Source of the DNA: JADKAV01 sp963733395
GTDB taxonomy: Bacteria; Actinomycetota; Actinomycetes; S36-B12; UBA10799
Assembly: GCA_963733395.1 (NCBI GenBank)
Contig: CAVTCZ010000013.1
Location: 186,001-250,000 of the forward strand
Length of the DNA: 64,000 nucleotides
Direction of reading: 5' to 3'
Both the position numbers and the translations under genes were made by a program. Positions 27,201-35,961 of this stretch are shown here, in pieces; position 1 is the first letter of the stretch, and every line of letters begins with the position of its first letter. The notes under the pieces were generated by a model. The model ran no database searches, was not told the DNA's origin, and saw only the letters and a program-made list of their open reading frames with translations.

Positions 27201-28337
27201 ATGCGTCGTACCCCCTGGAACTGCAGGTCGAGGCCGGCGGGGAGTCGTACACCGGCTTCACCGACAACCGGGGACTGTTCCGCTTCGACCCCGTCACCTC
27301 CGACACGTTCACGGTTCGCTTCCTCACGGCCAACCAGGTGCGTTCGCGTTCCGAGCTCGGGGAGTTGAGCTTGCCGGTCGGCGTTTCCGAGATCGGCCTC
27401 ATCGGTGCTGACGACCTGCGACGGGTACTCCCGTCGGATGCGCTGGTGACGCTGCCCTGCGGCACCGGACCGACTGTGACTGTTGACGGACAGGTGGTGG
27501 CGCGGACATCCGTCACGGGAAGGGTGGAACAGTTCGTCGACGGTGAGACGCTGCCGGCCGACGTGTGCGCCGATACGGTCACTCTTCCGGCCGGCCAGCA
27601 CCGGATTGCCGTGCGCAGCTCCGAGGCCTTCGCGCCCCTGGCGGCGCTGTTCGCTCCGGACGGGTTCTACGCTCCCAGCGGCCGGCCCGAGGCGCCCGAG
27701 GTCATGACATGGGATGCGACGAGCCGGTCCGTCACCGTCCCGGCCAGCCCGGAGGCGCGGGTGCTCGAAGTGGCCGAGAACTTCAATCCCGGCTGGACGG
27801 CACGGGCCGGGGACCTCGCTCTGCAGCCGGTGCGGGTCGACGGCTGGAAGCAGGCCTTCGTCGTGCCGGCCGGGGTCCGGGGGCAACGTCGAGATGCGCT
27901 TCGCCCCGGACGGAACCTACCGCTGGGGGCTGTTGGTGGGACTGGTCGCCGCGCTGACAGTTCTGTTCGTGGCGCTGCGACCCCCGGCGCTGCGGGTGCG
28001 ACGGTCGGTCGCCACCCGGAACCTGCCACGCATCGTCTCGCTGTTCATCGGGCTGGGTGTGTTGTTCATCCTCGGCCCGTGGGGAGTGCTCGCCTGGGGA
28101 TTGGCCGTGCTGGCACTGCGCCGGGCATCGTTGCCGGTCGTGGCGTTCTCAGCCGTGTCCCTGGCCGTGCTGCTGTCGACGGTCTGGCACTTCAGACCGC
28201 CGGCTGTTGTGGTGGTTCTGCAGGGGTGTGCACTGGCGATTGCGTGGGCGGCGGTGATGTGGGCGGGGTGGCCCGTCGCCACGGCAGGCGCAGGCGCCGG
28301 GAGGAATGGGAGTAGCGCTGAGCCGGGCGCTCGATGA
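24236..28337 (+). CDS. aftD: AftD-like arabinofuranosyltransferase (DUF3367), four apparent frameshifts
   Basis: Very large membrane glycosyltransferase; in mycobacteria AftD adds arabinofuranose to arabinan of arabinogalactan/lipoarabinomannan. The N-terminal GT-C part reads DLTVDPWGFLGRSLHLWDPQ and NQAYGYLWPMGPFFGIGHSL, an unmistakable family signature, followed by about ten membrane helices. From about residue 600 come soluble beta domains (MDTYWRPGVSTEEGSYWEV; GSGLSAFDRRLGTAWQAAP), discoidin-like carbohydrate modules, and a few C-terminal helices. The frame shifts at about 26047-26049, 26771-26772, 27008-27015 and 27872-27875; each is fixed by removing one base, giving about 1365 residues, close to the mycobacterial length. 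The ATG overlaps the methyltransferase stop; the 3' end overlaps the convergent acyltransferase by 146 bases. Confidence 0.88.
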
Positions 28338-29481
28338 CCACGAAGCTCAGGTGGGCGAGCGCGACCGTCCCGACCACGGTCAGCGGCCACAGCAGCCAGA
28401 ACCATCCGCTGAACCCGGGGATCCCGACCACGTGCGAAACCGTTTCGAGCACGAACAGGTGCCACAGGAAGATCCCGTAGGAGATGGTGCCCAGATACAC
28501 CATCAAGGGCGAGGCGAGAAAACGGCGCCAACTGCCCCAGCCATCGGTGCCGAGGAAGCCCGGGAGGACGAAGAATGCGGCTGCTGCCAGGTACAAGTAG
28601 TGCCGGACGAAGGCTTGCGAGGAAGACCCCTCCCCGAAGGTGTAGGGCCCGGCGATGGGCGTGGTCGCCAGCAGGAAGAACGCCAGGCCGAGCACCAGGC
28701 AGGTGCCGACGTCGTCGGCCAGGGCGTTGAGCCGGCGCATCCAGGTGGGCGGGTCCGGTTCCCGCAGTCGGTTGTGCACCAGGGCCAGGACCATGCCGGT
28801 GGCGAACCAGTCCATGAAGTTGGGCAGCCACATGTTGACGACGCCGAACTGGTGAACGGGGGTGAGCGTGCGCAGGGCCAGCCAGAGGAAGGCGATCCCC
28901 GCGAAGCTGCCGAGCACCCACAGTTGTCGGCGGACGCTGCGATCGAGGTCGCCGCGATGCCGGCGGCCGATCAGCCAGGCGATGCCGGGCAGGGCGAGGT
29001 AGAAGGTGACCTCCGTGGCCAGCGACCACGTCTGGGTCAGCCCGTTGATGAGCAGGTTCGGCCAGTAGATCTGCGTCAGTGTCAGGTGCGCGATCCAGTG
29101 TTTCGGGTGCACCTCGATGCCGGGCATGACGGCGAGTACTGCGATCACCAGCACCAGGTAGGCCGGCAGGATCCGCCACAGCCGTCGGCGGAAATACGTC
29201 CGCGTGCTCGGCTGCCCGGTGCCCCGCATCGCGGCCGCGGAGTAGGGCCGGTACAGCAGGAACCCGGAGAGCAGGAAGAAGATCGTGACGCCGATGTCCA
29301 GTCGCGAGAACGCGTGCCCCCAGGCGGTGACCACGACCACCCCCGAGAAGTACGCCACATGGGTGGTGACGACCGCCAGGGCCGCGATGGCCCGATAGCC
29401 GTCAAGGGTGCTGAAGCGGTGCGGGACCACGGTTTCTATCCGAAAGAGATCGGAGGCTCGCGCGCGCACACCCACTGACAC
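28192..29481 (-). CDS. Acyltransferase 3 family membrane protein
   Basis: 429-residue polytopic O-acyltransferase (OafA/NodX type). Family elements: STLDGYRAIAALAVVTTHV with the catalytic-region His, IFFLLSGFLLYRPY, RRLWRILPAYLVL, and YLGTISYGIFLWHLFV near the end. About ten membrane helices. The last 40 residues (Pro/Arg/Ser-rich, after VVIERPAQRY) are atypical and overlap the end of aftD on the other strand. By position it matches Rv0228 beside DUF3068. Probably acylates an envelope glycan; acyl donor and acceptor unknown. GTG start at 29481. Confidence 0.85.
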   Translation of the reverse strand: MSVGVRARASDLFRIETVVPHRFSTLDGYRAIAALAVVTTHVAYFSGVVVVTAWGHAFSRLDIGVTIFFLLSGFLLYRPYSAAAMRGTGQPSTRTYFRRRLWRILPAYLVLVIAVLAVMPGIEVHPKHWIAHLTLTQIYWPNLLINGLTQTWSLATEVTFYLALPGIAWLIGRRHRGDLDRSVRRQLWVLGSFAGIAFLWLALRTLTPVHQFGVVNMWLPNFMDWFATGMVLALVHNRLREPDPPTWMRRLNALADDVGTCLVLGLAFFLLATTPIAGPYTFGEGSSSQAFVRHYLYLAAAAFFVLPGFLGTDGWGSWRRFLASPLMVYLGTISYGIFLWHLFVLETVSHVVGIPGFSGWFWLLWPLTVVGTVALAHLSFVVIERPAQRYSHSSRRLRLPWRRATPPTSPPPTQSPVHTPAEPPQQPAV

Positions 29482-29586
29482 CCGCCCACACTACTTTGTT
29501 CGGGCGTGTCTGCCGATCATGCTGCGAAAGGGCCACCGAATCCGATAGCGTCGGCATGCTGATGGTCAGCCAATGATGGAGGCGTG

Positions 29587-30651
29587 ATGAAGCGAGTAGT
29601 GGGCCTGATCCTGCTGGCGCTAGGGGTCATGATGCTGGTGCTTGCCCCCTTGCTCAAGTTCTACGTTCTGCCCAGCGCGGCGAAGACACCCGTGGATCAA
29701 TTCACCGAGTCCACCTCGAATGTGGTGTTCGAGCAGTTGCTGGACCCGGCCTTGGTCGCCAAGGCCGACCCGGACCCCTACAAGCGCGGCGTCGAGGCGA
29801 CTCAGTACGTCTACGTGCGCGGCGACGTACCGGCCGCCGAGCAGCCAGAGGCCAAGTCGGAGGACCTGGCGGTCTTCGACTACTTCCAGCGCGTGAACGA
29901 CAACGCCACCGGTGACCTCATCACCGCCGGCACTGCGCGGTACGCCTTCGACCGAGTCAGCTTCGGAACTGCAGAACTGCTGTGGTGCGAGCGTCGACGA
30001 CGAACCGGTCGACATGACGGGCAGCATCCTGCCCGTGAAGTTCCCGTTCGACGTGCAGCAGCAGGACTACCAGGTGTTCAACACCTCGCTGAAGGGTCCG
30101 CAGACGGCGACGTTCCAGGGCGAGGAGGAGAAGTTCGGGATCAACACCTACGTGTTCAAGTCCGAGGTCCCGCCCACCATGGTCGGCGAACTCGAGGTCC
30201 CGACCGCCGCGCTGCCCGGGGAGAAGAAGAACGCCGAGGGCAACACGCGTCCTCGACGAGATGTACTCCGTGGTCACGCACCTACTGGGTCGACCCGGTC
30301 ACGGGCCAGATCGTCGCCGGTGAGTCGACTGAGAACACCACCTTCGACCTCGACGGCGAGCAGAAACTGGTCAAGGCCATCTACACCGGGACCAACGGCA
30401 CCCAGGAGAGCGCGGACGACATCGCGGCGCTGGCCAACCAGGTCAAACTGATCGGCTCCACGCTGCCGCTGGTACTCGGCGTGCTGGGCATCGTGTTGCT
30501 GGTCGTCGGCCTGCTGATGCTGCGCGGCGGCAAGCAGGACTCCGGGGACGGCGGATCCGACGAGGATCTGGTGCCCGCGGGTAACGCCCCGTCGTCCAAC
30601 ACCGCCACGCAGGTGCTCGACGACGCGACGAAGAAGCCGGACACCACCTGA
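29587..30651 (+). CDS. DUF3068 family membrane protein (three apparent frameshifts)
   Basis: Two membrane helices (N-terminal RVVGLILLALGVMMLVLAPL; C-terminal about residues 296-320) flank an extracytoplasmic beta-rich domain (DFDYFQR region, PVDMTGSILPVKFPFDVQ, TYWVDPVTGQIV). This is the DUF3068 layout; corynebacterial members have been linked to lipomannan/LAM maturation, and mycobacterial Rv0227c lies in the same gene block. The frame changes at about 29965-29985, 30247-30250 and 30277-30282; removing one base at each gives about 353 residues. ATG 29587 has GGAGG at 29578-29582. A hairpin terminator follows. Confidence 0.85.
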   Translation: MKRVVGLILLALGVMMLVLAPLLKFYVLPSAAKTPVDQFTESTSNVVFEQLLDPALVAKADPDPYKRGVEATQYVYVRGDVPAAEQPEAKSEDLAVFDYFQRVNDNATGDLITAGTARYAFDRVSFGTAELLWCERRRRTGRHDGQHPAREVPVRRAAAGLPGVQHLAEGSADGDVPGRGGEVRDQHLRVQVRGPAHHGRRTRGPDRRAARGEEERRGQHASSTRCTPWSRTYWVDPVTGQIVAGESTENTTFDLDGEQKLVKAIYTGTNGTQESADDIAALANQVKLIGSTLPLVLGVLGIVLLVVGLLMLRGGKQDSGDGGSDEDLVPAGNAPSSNTATQVLDDATKKPDTT

Positions 30652-30670
30652 CGTCCTGCGACCTCAGCAA

Positions 30671-30710
30671 CGAAGGGGCGGTCGGCCTGTCGGGCCGGGC
30701 CGCCCCTTCG
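30671..30710 (+). terminator. Hairpin terminator after the DUF3068 gene
   Basis: CGAAGGGGCGG (30671-30681) and CCGCCCCTTCG (30700-30710) pair perfectly with further GC pairing inside, 20 bases past the stop. It separates the lipoglycan block from rpsA. Confidence 0.8.
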
Positions 30711-30829
30711 CTATGCTGGGGCAGGGTCAAACGACCTGCGCAGCGTCGTGCCGTGAAACCCGGACCGAGTGGATTTCACACCAACGGCTCGCCGCCGCCT
30801 CCTACGAACAGACCGGCTACCAACACTTC

Positions 30830-32302
30830 ATGACTGACAACCCCGACCTCACTGCTGTACCTACCTCTTCATCGGCCCGCCAGGTGGCCGTCAACGACAT
30901 CGGCGACATCGAGGCCCTGCTGGCCGCGATCGACGAGACCATCAAGGACTTCAACGACGGTGACATCGTCGAGGGGGTCATCGTCAAGGTCGACCGGGAC
31001 GAGGTCCTGCTCGACATCGGGTACAAGACCGAGGGTGTCATCCCGGCCCGGGAACTCAGCATCAAGCACGATGTCGATCCCTCCCAGGTGGTCGAGGTCG
31101 GCGACCGGGTTGAGGCACTGGTCCTGCAGAAGGAGGACAAGGACGGCCGTCTGATGCTGTCCAAGAAGCGTGCGCAGTACGAGCGCGCCTGGGGCGACAT
31201 CGAGAAGGTCAAGGAGGCCGACGGCGTGGTCACCGGCACGGTGATCGAGGTCGTCAAGGGCGGCCTGATCGTCGACATCGGGCTGCGCGGCTTCCTGCCG
31301 GCATCGCTGGTGGACATGCGCCGCGTGCGCGACCTGCAGCCGTTCGTCGGCCAGGAGCTCGAGGCGAAGATCATCGAGCTCGACAAGAACCGCAACAACG
31401 TGGTGCTTTCGCGCCGCGCCTTCCTCGAGGCGACCCAGTCCGTGGTCCGGACCGGCTTCCTGAACCAGTTGCAGAAGGGGCAGGTGCGCACCGGTGTGGT
31501 GTCCAGCATCGTCAACTTCGGTGCGTTCGTGGATCTCGGCGGCGTGGACGGCCTCGTGCACGTCTCCGAACTGAGCTGGAAGCACATCGACCACCCGCAG
31601 GAGGTCGTCGAGGTGGGCCAGGAGGTCACCGTCGAGGTGCTCGACGTGGACATGGACCGGGAGCGGGTTTCGCTGTCGCTGAAGGCCACGCAGGAAGACC
31701 CGTGGCAGCACTTCGCCCGCACCCACGCCATCGGTCAGGTCGTGCCGGGCCGGGTCACCAAGCTGGTGCCGTTCGGTGCGTTCGTGCGCGTGGCCGAGGG
31801 CATCGAGGGTCTGGTGCACATCTCCGAGTTGGCCGAGCGCCACGTCGAGATCCCCGAGCAGATCGTGCAGGTCGGTGACGAGATCTTCGTCAAGGTCATC
31901 GACATCGACCTGGAGCGCCGCCGGATCTCGCTGTCGCTGAAGCAGGCCAACGAGGACGCGGGTGCGGAGACCACCGACGAGTTCGACCCCTACCTCTACG
32001 GCATGCCCGCCTCGTACGACGAGAACGGCGCCTACATCGGGCCGGAGGGCTTCGACCCGGTCAGCGGTGAGTGGAAGGTCGGCTTCGAGGACCAGCGCAC
32101 CGAGTGGGAGCAGCAGTACCAGGAGGCCTACCAGCGCTGGACCCAGCACAAGGAGCAGATCACCGAGGCCAAGAAGGCCGACGAGGAGGCTGAGGCATCC
32201 GGCGACTACACCGCTGCCCCGGTCGAGCCGTCGGGTTCGCTGGACGAGGACGCCAACGAGGCGCTGGCCGCACTGCGGGAGAAGTTGCAGAGCGAGGGCT
32301 GA
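30830..32302 (+). CDS. rpsA: 30S ribosomal protein S1
   Basis: 490 residues. Four S1/OB-fold repeats are visible, starting at about 42 (GDIVEGVIVKVDRDEVLLDIGYK), 125 (GVVTGTVIEVVKGGLIVDIG), 212 (GQVRTGVVSSIVNFGAFVDLG) and 297 (GQVVPGRVTKLVPFGAFVRV). A C-terminal acidic tail with EDQRTEWEQQYQEAY is typical of actinobacterial S1, which has four domains, not six. ATG 30830 begins MTDNPDL. A candidate -10 TATGCT at 30712-30717 would place a leader of about 110 bases. Perfect 16-bp terminator follows. Confidence 0.97.
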   Translation: MTDNPDLTAVPTSSSARQVAVNDIGDIEALLAAIDETIKDFNDGDIVEGVIVKVDRDEVLLDIGYKTEGVIPARELSIKHDVDPSQVVEVGDRVEALVLQKEDKDGRLMLSKKRAQYERAWGDIEKVKEADGVVTGTVIEVVKGGLIVDIGLRGFLPASLVDMRRVRDLQPFVGQELEAKIIELDKNRNNVVLSRRAFLEATQSVVRTGFLNQLQKGQVRTGVVSSIVNFGAFVDLGGVDGLVHVSELSWKHIDHPQEVVEVGQEVTVEVLDVDMDRERVSLSLKATQEDPWQHFARTHAIGQVVPGRVTKLVPFGAFVRVAEGIEGLVHISELAERHVEIPEQIVQVGDEIFVKVIDIDLERRRISLSLKQANEDAGAETTDEFDPYLYGMPASYDENGAYIGPEGFDPVSGEWKVGFEDQRTEWEQQYQEAYQRWTQHKEQITEAKKADEEAEASGDYTAAPVEPSGSLDEDANEALAALREKLQSEG

Positions 32303-32314
32303 CACCCCGGTATT

Positions 32315-32350
32315 CAGGAGCGCCCATCCCGCACGGGATGGGCGCTCCTG
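32315..32350 (+). terminator. Hairpin terminator after rpsA
   Basis: Sixteen-base perfect arms (32315-32330 and 32335-32350) around a GCAC loop, beginning CAGGAGCGCCCATCCC, 12 bases after the rpsA stop. Confidence 0.9.
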
Positions 32351-32374
32351 CATGTTGCGGCACGCCATGGATCG

Positions 32375-32390
32375 AACGCAGTGCTGCGTT
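32375..32390. promoter_or_regulatory. Inverted repeat upstream of the envelope island
   Basis: AACGCA-gtgc-TGCGTT, six-base arms around four bases, about 60 bases before the next start. Could be an operator for the 32.4-38 kb operon; no regulator gene is adjacent. Confidence 0.3.
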
Positions 32391-32449
32391 AAGGTGCGCT
32401 TGAGATCACGGGTCCTGGGCGATCCGGCTGGAAATGACCAGGGGAGCGA

Positions 32450-34057
32450 ATGACCACATCGATCGACACGCAGTTGGATACTGCGCGCGATGTGCAACAG
32501 ACGTCGGGACGAGTACGCGGTCCACGGCGGTTCCTCACCGCTCTCGCAGTCCTGATCTTCGCCCTGTCAGTACTGCGTGTGGCGTGGTACGGCGACGACT
32601 GGCTGATCACGCTGCGCACGGCACTGAACGCAGTCAACGGCAACGGTGTGACCTTCAACGTCGATGAGCGCGTTGCCGGATACACCCACCCACTGTGGCT
32701 CCTTGTGATCTGGGTGCTCGGGGGTATCACGGGTTCCTGGGTGTATTCGGCGATCATCGTCAGTGTTGTGCTGGCCGCAAGTGCGGTCGCCCTGTTGTTG
32801 CTCAGGGTGCGCACCGTGTCGGCGTTCGGATTCGTGGCATCTGTGGTCATCCTCTCGAACACGGTTCTGACGTGGAGCACAGGTGGACTCGAAGGTGCCC
32901 TCGGAGCATTCCTGGTGTGCCTGCTGGTCGCCGCCAGACCCGGACCCGGCGTTGGCGCCGTCCGTGCCGGCTCGTGGGGCCTTCTTACTGCCCTGGTGAT
33001 CCTCACCCGCCTGGATCTACTTCTGCTGGTGGCGCCGCTGTGCGGCGCGGTCCTATGGTCCCAGCGCCGCGCGCCGCGTACGCTGGCGGCTTCGGTGGTA
33101 GGGATCACCATGCCGTTGGCCGCCTGGTTCGGGTTCGCGTGGATCTACTACGGAACGTGGCTGCCGAACACCTACCTCGCGAAGACCAACGTCGACATAC
33201 CGCACAGCGAATTGGTGAGTCAAGGTCTCTTCTACCTGTCCTACAGCCTGCACTTCGATCCATTGGTGTGGTTGCCCCTGGTCGGGATGGTCATCGCTGT
33301 GCTGATCACGGCTGACCGAACCGCCTCGCTGCTGCTGACCGGGGTTGTCGTCTACCTGGCCTACGTGGTGTGGATCGGAGGCGACTTCATGGCGGGACGT
33401 TTCCTGATGGTGCCGGTCCTAGTCTGCCTCGCTGCAATCGTGGAGGCCTCCCGCGCGACAGTGCGCCGCCCCCGAGTTTGGCGATGGTCGTTCGCCGCGG
33501 GGGGTCTCGTCGCCCTGGTACTTGCGTTCGGCTCATCCCTGGTGTTCAGAGCGGACACGGCCACTGCGATGCCAGTGGAACGAGGGGTGGTCGATGAGCG
33601 CGCCTTCTGGATCGTTATGGCCCATACGAACATCTTCGAAGGCTTCCCGGCCGTGTCCACCCCGCCCGTCGTGCCGGACATGGATGCACGGTCGATGGAG
33701 CGGTACGCCGACGGGTGGGCTCGGGTGGTACCCGCAGTGCCCAGGGCCACGCAGGTGCAGTACGCAGGTGTGGGGCACTCGGGCATGTCAACAGGTCCAT
33801 CCGTGCACGTCATCGACCTGTGTGGATTGACTGACCGTTTCTTGGCATTGCAGCCGTTCACACCCTCCGCTGAGCCGGCGAAGCCGGGGGTCGAGCTCTT
33901 GAACAGCGGACCAGGGTGGAGGATCGGCCACTTCGGACGGGATCTGCCTGAAGGGTACGTCGAGGCGGTCATGTGGAATGATCCCGCACGAGTGACCGAC
34001 CCCGACCTTCGCGAGCAACTGCGGGCGTTGTGGGCTGAGATCAGGGGGTCGGGATGA
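32450..34057 (+). CDS. AftB-like GT-C arabinofuranosyltransferase/glycosyltransferase
   Basis: 535-residue membrane protein with about ten helices. The first loop YGDDWLITLRTALNAVNGNG contains the Asp-Asp catalytic-type motif of GT-C enzymes; VDERVAGYTHPLWLLV, TGGLEGALGAF, YYGTWLPNTYLAKTN and WIGGDFMAGRFLMVP match the AftB (Rv3805c) pattern. AftB transfers the terminal beta-1,2 arabinofuranose from decaprenyl phosphate; here only the family is supported. The C-terminal soluble part (about 390-535) has few recognisable motifs. AGGGGAG precedes ATG 32450. The stop overlaps the next ATG (ATGA). Opens a four- or five-gene operon. Confidence 0.75.
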   Translation: MTTSIDTQLDTARDVQQTSGRVRGPRRFLTALAVLIFALSVLRVAWYGDDWLITLRTALNAVNGNGVTFNVDERVAGYTHPLWLLVIWVLGGITGSWVYSAIIVSVVLAASAVALLLLRVRTVSAFGFVASVVILSNTVLTWSTGGLEGALGAFLVCLLVAARPGPGVGAVRAGSWGLLTALVILTRLDLLLLVAPLCGAVLWSQRRAPRTLAASVVGITMPLAAWFGFAWIYYGTWLPNTYLAKTNVDIPHSELVSQGLFYLSYSLHFDPLVWLPLVGMVIAVLITADRTASLLLTGVVVYLAYVVWIGGDFMAGRFLMVPVLVCLAAIVEASRATVRRPRVWRWSFAAGGLVALVLAFGSSLVFRADTATAMPVERGVVDERAFWIVMAHTNIFEGFPAVSTPPVVPDMDARSMERYADGWARVVPAVPRATQVQYAGVGHSGMSTGPSVHVIDLCGLTDRFLALQPFTPSAEPAKPGVELLNSGPGWRIGHFGRDLPEGYVEAVMWNDPARVTDPDLREQLRALWAEIRGSG

Positions 34058-35961
34058 CCGCCCTCGCCTCCGAATCCCCGACTCGTCTGGTCGCCCCGGG
34101 CCTCACCTATGTGCCGGCGCTGGATGGGATCCGCGCCCTCGCTGTGCTGGCGGTCATGACCTACCACTTCGGCGGGTCCTGGCTCCCGGGTGGCTTCATC
34201 GGCGTGGATGTGTTCTTCGTCCTGTCTGGATTCCTGATCACCACACTGCTCGTGGAAGCCAGCCCGGGCCGATTCTCGCTGGCCCGGTTCTGGTTGCGGC
34301 GTGGCCGCCGCTTGTTCCCGGCGCTGGCCCTGATGCTGATGGCCGTGTGCATCTACGCGTTGACCACGCCTGCCTTGGAGCAGTCAACAATCCGCGGCCA
34401 GGGCGTGGCGACGCTCTTCTACGTCAACAACTGGTGGCTGCTACACACCGGGGTCTCCTACTTCGATGCGTACCAGTCGCCGTCACCGCTGCTGCATACG
34501 TGGTCGCTGAGCGTTGAGGAGCAGTGGTACATCGTCTTCCCGCTCCTATTGACCGTGGTCGCGATGCTCAAGCACTACCGCCTCAAGGTCGTCGGGGCCC
34601 TGTGTGCGGTCCTCGCGATCGGATCCGTGGTGTGGACCGCGTTTCTGGCCCGGACCTCAGACCCGGATCGGTTGTATCTGAGCACCGATACGCGAGCACA
34701 GCAACTGCTGATCGGCGCTCTGCTCGGCGTCATCGGTGTCGCGATGATGCGTCGGCATGGTGACCGTATCGGCAGGCTCCGAGCGCGGGACGCGGCCGTC
34801 CTCGGATGGGCTGGACTCATGGGATTGGGCGGGATGGCTGCATTGTGGCGCGAACAGTCGGGGATGCCGGCACAGTTGCTGCTGTCCAGCGTCTTCGCGG
34901 CGCTCTTGATCGTGGGAGCGCTGAGCCCTGTCGGCGGTCTATCTCAGCTTCTGTCGTGGGAACCACTGCGCCGGATCGGCGTGATCAGCTATGGCCTCTA
35001 CCTGTGGCACTGGCCGATCAGCGTCATCATCGACGAAAACGACACGAACGCGCCGACGGTGCTGCGAATAGTCCTGACGTTCGCTGCCGCATCTGTGTCA
35101 TACGCGATCCTGGAGCGGCCGCTGCGACGCTGGCCACTCCGAAAGGTTGGGATTCTTCTAGCCGCTCTGCCCCTCCCGCTGATAGCACTGATCCTCGTCT
35201 GCACACCCAAGGCCGGAGAGGCTGACACGCTCACGGCGCTCCCGGAGCAGGCTGCGTTCGAGTACCACGGCGACGGGGTCAGGGTATTCGTCGTCGGTGA
35301 CTCGGTCGGCGGAACTTTGTGGCAACCGGTGTGGCTGAACCCCCGCTCGGACGTGGCGGTCACCGGGTCTCTTCTGCTGGGCTGCCCTCCCCTCGATCTC
35401 GAGTTCCTGCAGTCCGACGGCGCCCCAACAGAGCTGGGTCCTCCGCCGGGTACGTCCTGTGAGGCCTGGCTGGGCCAGTGGCGCGACGACATCAAGCGAC
35501 TGCGGCCCGATGCTCTCGTGCTTGTGGCGAGCAGCCAGTTGCAGTTCGACGTTACTGATGGCGGTCCACAGCAGGCTTTTGCGAGCCAAGGCTACAAGGA
35601 CCTCATGTTCAAGACGCTCGACAGGAGTTTCGCGGGTCTCGAGGTGCCGCACATCTTCATCACGTCGCCACCGTGCACCGCTCTTGGCTCCAACGCCATC
35701 AACGACGCGAAGAACGACCGGGACCGCACCGCGAAGGTCCGGGACATTCTGTGGGAGTACGCGCAGGACCGCGGGTACGGCGTGATCGATCTGGCAGCTC
35801 GAACCTGCTTCGGGGATCCCTCCGACCTCTATGTGGACGGTATCCACTTCAGCAAGCGGCAGGCTCTGTCCATGTGGGACTGGATTGCCCCCCAGCTCGT
35901 CGAGCAGGTCCCGGCCAGATCCGCGTCCACTGTTGCCGACACGATGGGATCCGGGCAATGA
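34054..35961 (+). CDS. Acyltransferase 3 / SGNH-hydrolase fusion (OafA-like)
   Basis: 635 residues. N-terminal acyltransferase-3 membrane domain (about 1-375): YVPALDGIRALAVLAVMTYH, GVDVFFVLSGFLITTLL, RRGRRLFPALALML, HTWSLSVEEQWYIVFP and ISYGLYLWHWPISV. C-terminal extracytoplasmic SGNH domain (about 405-635): Ser block FVVGDSVGGTLW and the Asp-x-x-His block YVDGIHFSK. Such two-domain enzymes O-acetylate surface glycans, the SGNH part completing transfer outside the membrane. ATGA overlaps at both ends join it to its neighbours. Confidence 0.88.
   Translation: MTALASESPTRLVAPGLTYVPALDGIRALAVLAVMTYHFGGSWLPGGFIGVDVFFVLSGFLITTLLVEASPGRFSLARFWLRRGRRLFPALALMLMAVCIYALTTPALEQSTIRGQGVATLFYVNNWWLLHTGVSYFDAYQSPSPLLHTWSLSVEEQWYIVFPLLLTVVAMLKHYRLKVVGALCAVLAIGSVVWTAFLARTSDPDRLYLSTDTRAQQLLIGALLGVIGVAMMRRHGDRIGRLRARDAAVLGWAGLMGLGGMAALWREQSGMPAQLLLSSVFAALLIVGALSPVGGLSQLLSWEPLRRIGVISYGLYLWHWPISVIIDENDTNAPTVLRIVLTFAAASVSYAILERPLRRWPLRKVGILLAALPLPLIALILVCTPKAGEADTLTALPEQAAFEYHGDGVRVFVVGDSVGGTLWQPVWLNPRSDVAVTGSLLLGCPPLDLEFLQSDGAPTELGPPPGTSCEAWLGQWRDDIKRLRPDALVLVASSQLQFDVTDGGPQQAFASQGYKDLMFKTLDRSFAGLEVPHIFITSPPCTALGSNAINDAKNDRDRTAKVRDILWEYAQDRGYGVIDLAARTCFGDPSDLYVDGIHFSKRQALSMWDWIAPQLVEQVPARSASTVADTMGSGQ

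Noticed and set aside
24236..28337. aftD as a decayed pseudogene or set of separate small genes
   Set aside because: All parts keep family sequence in order and four single-base removals restore full length; decay would show stops and substitutions too.
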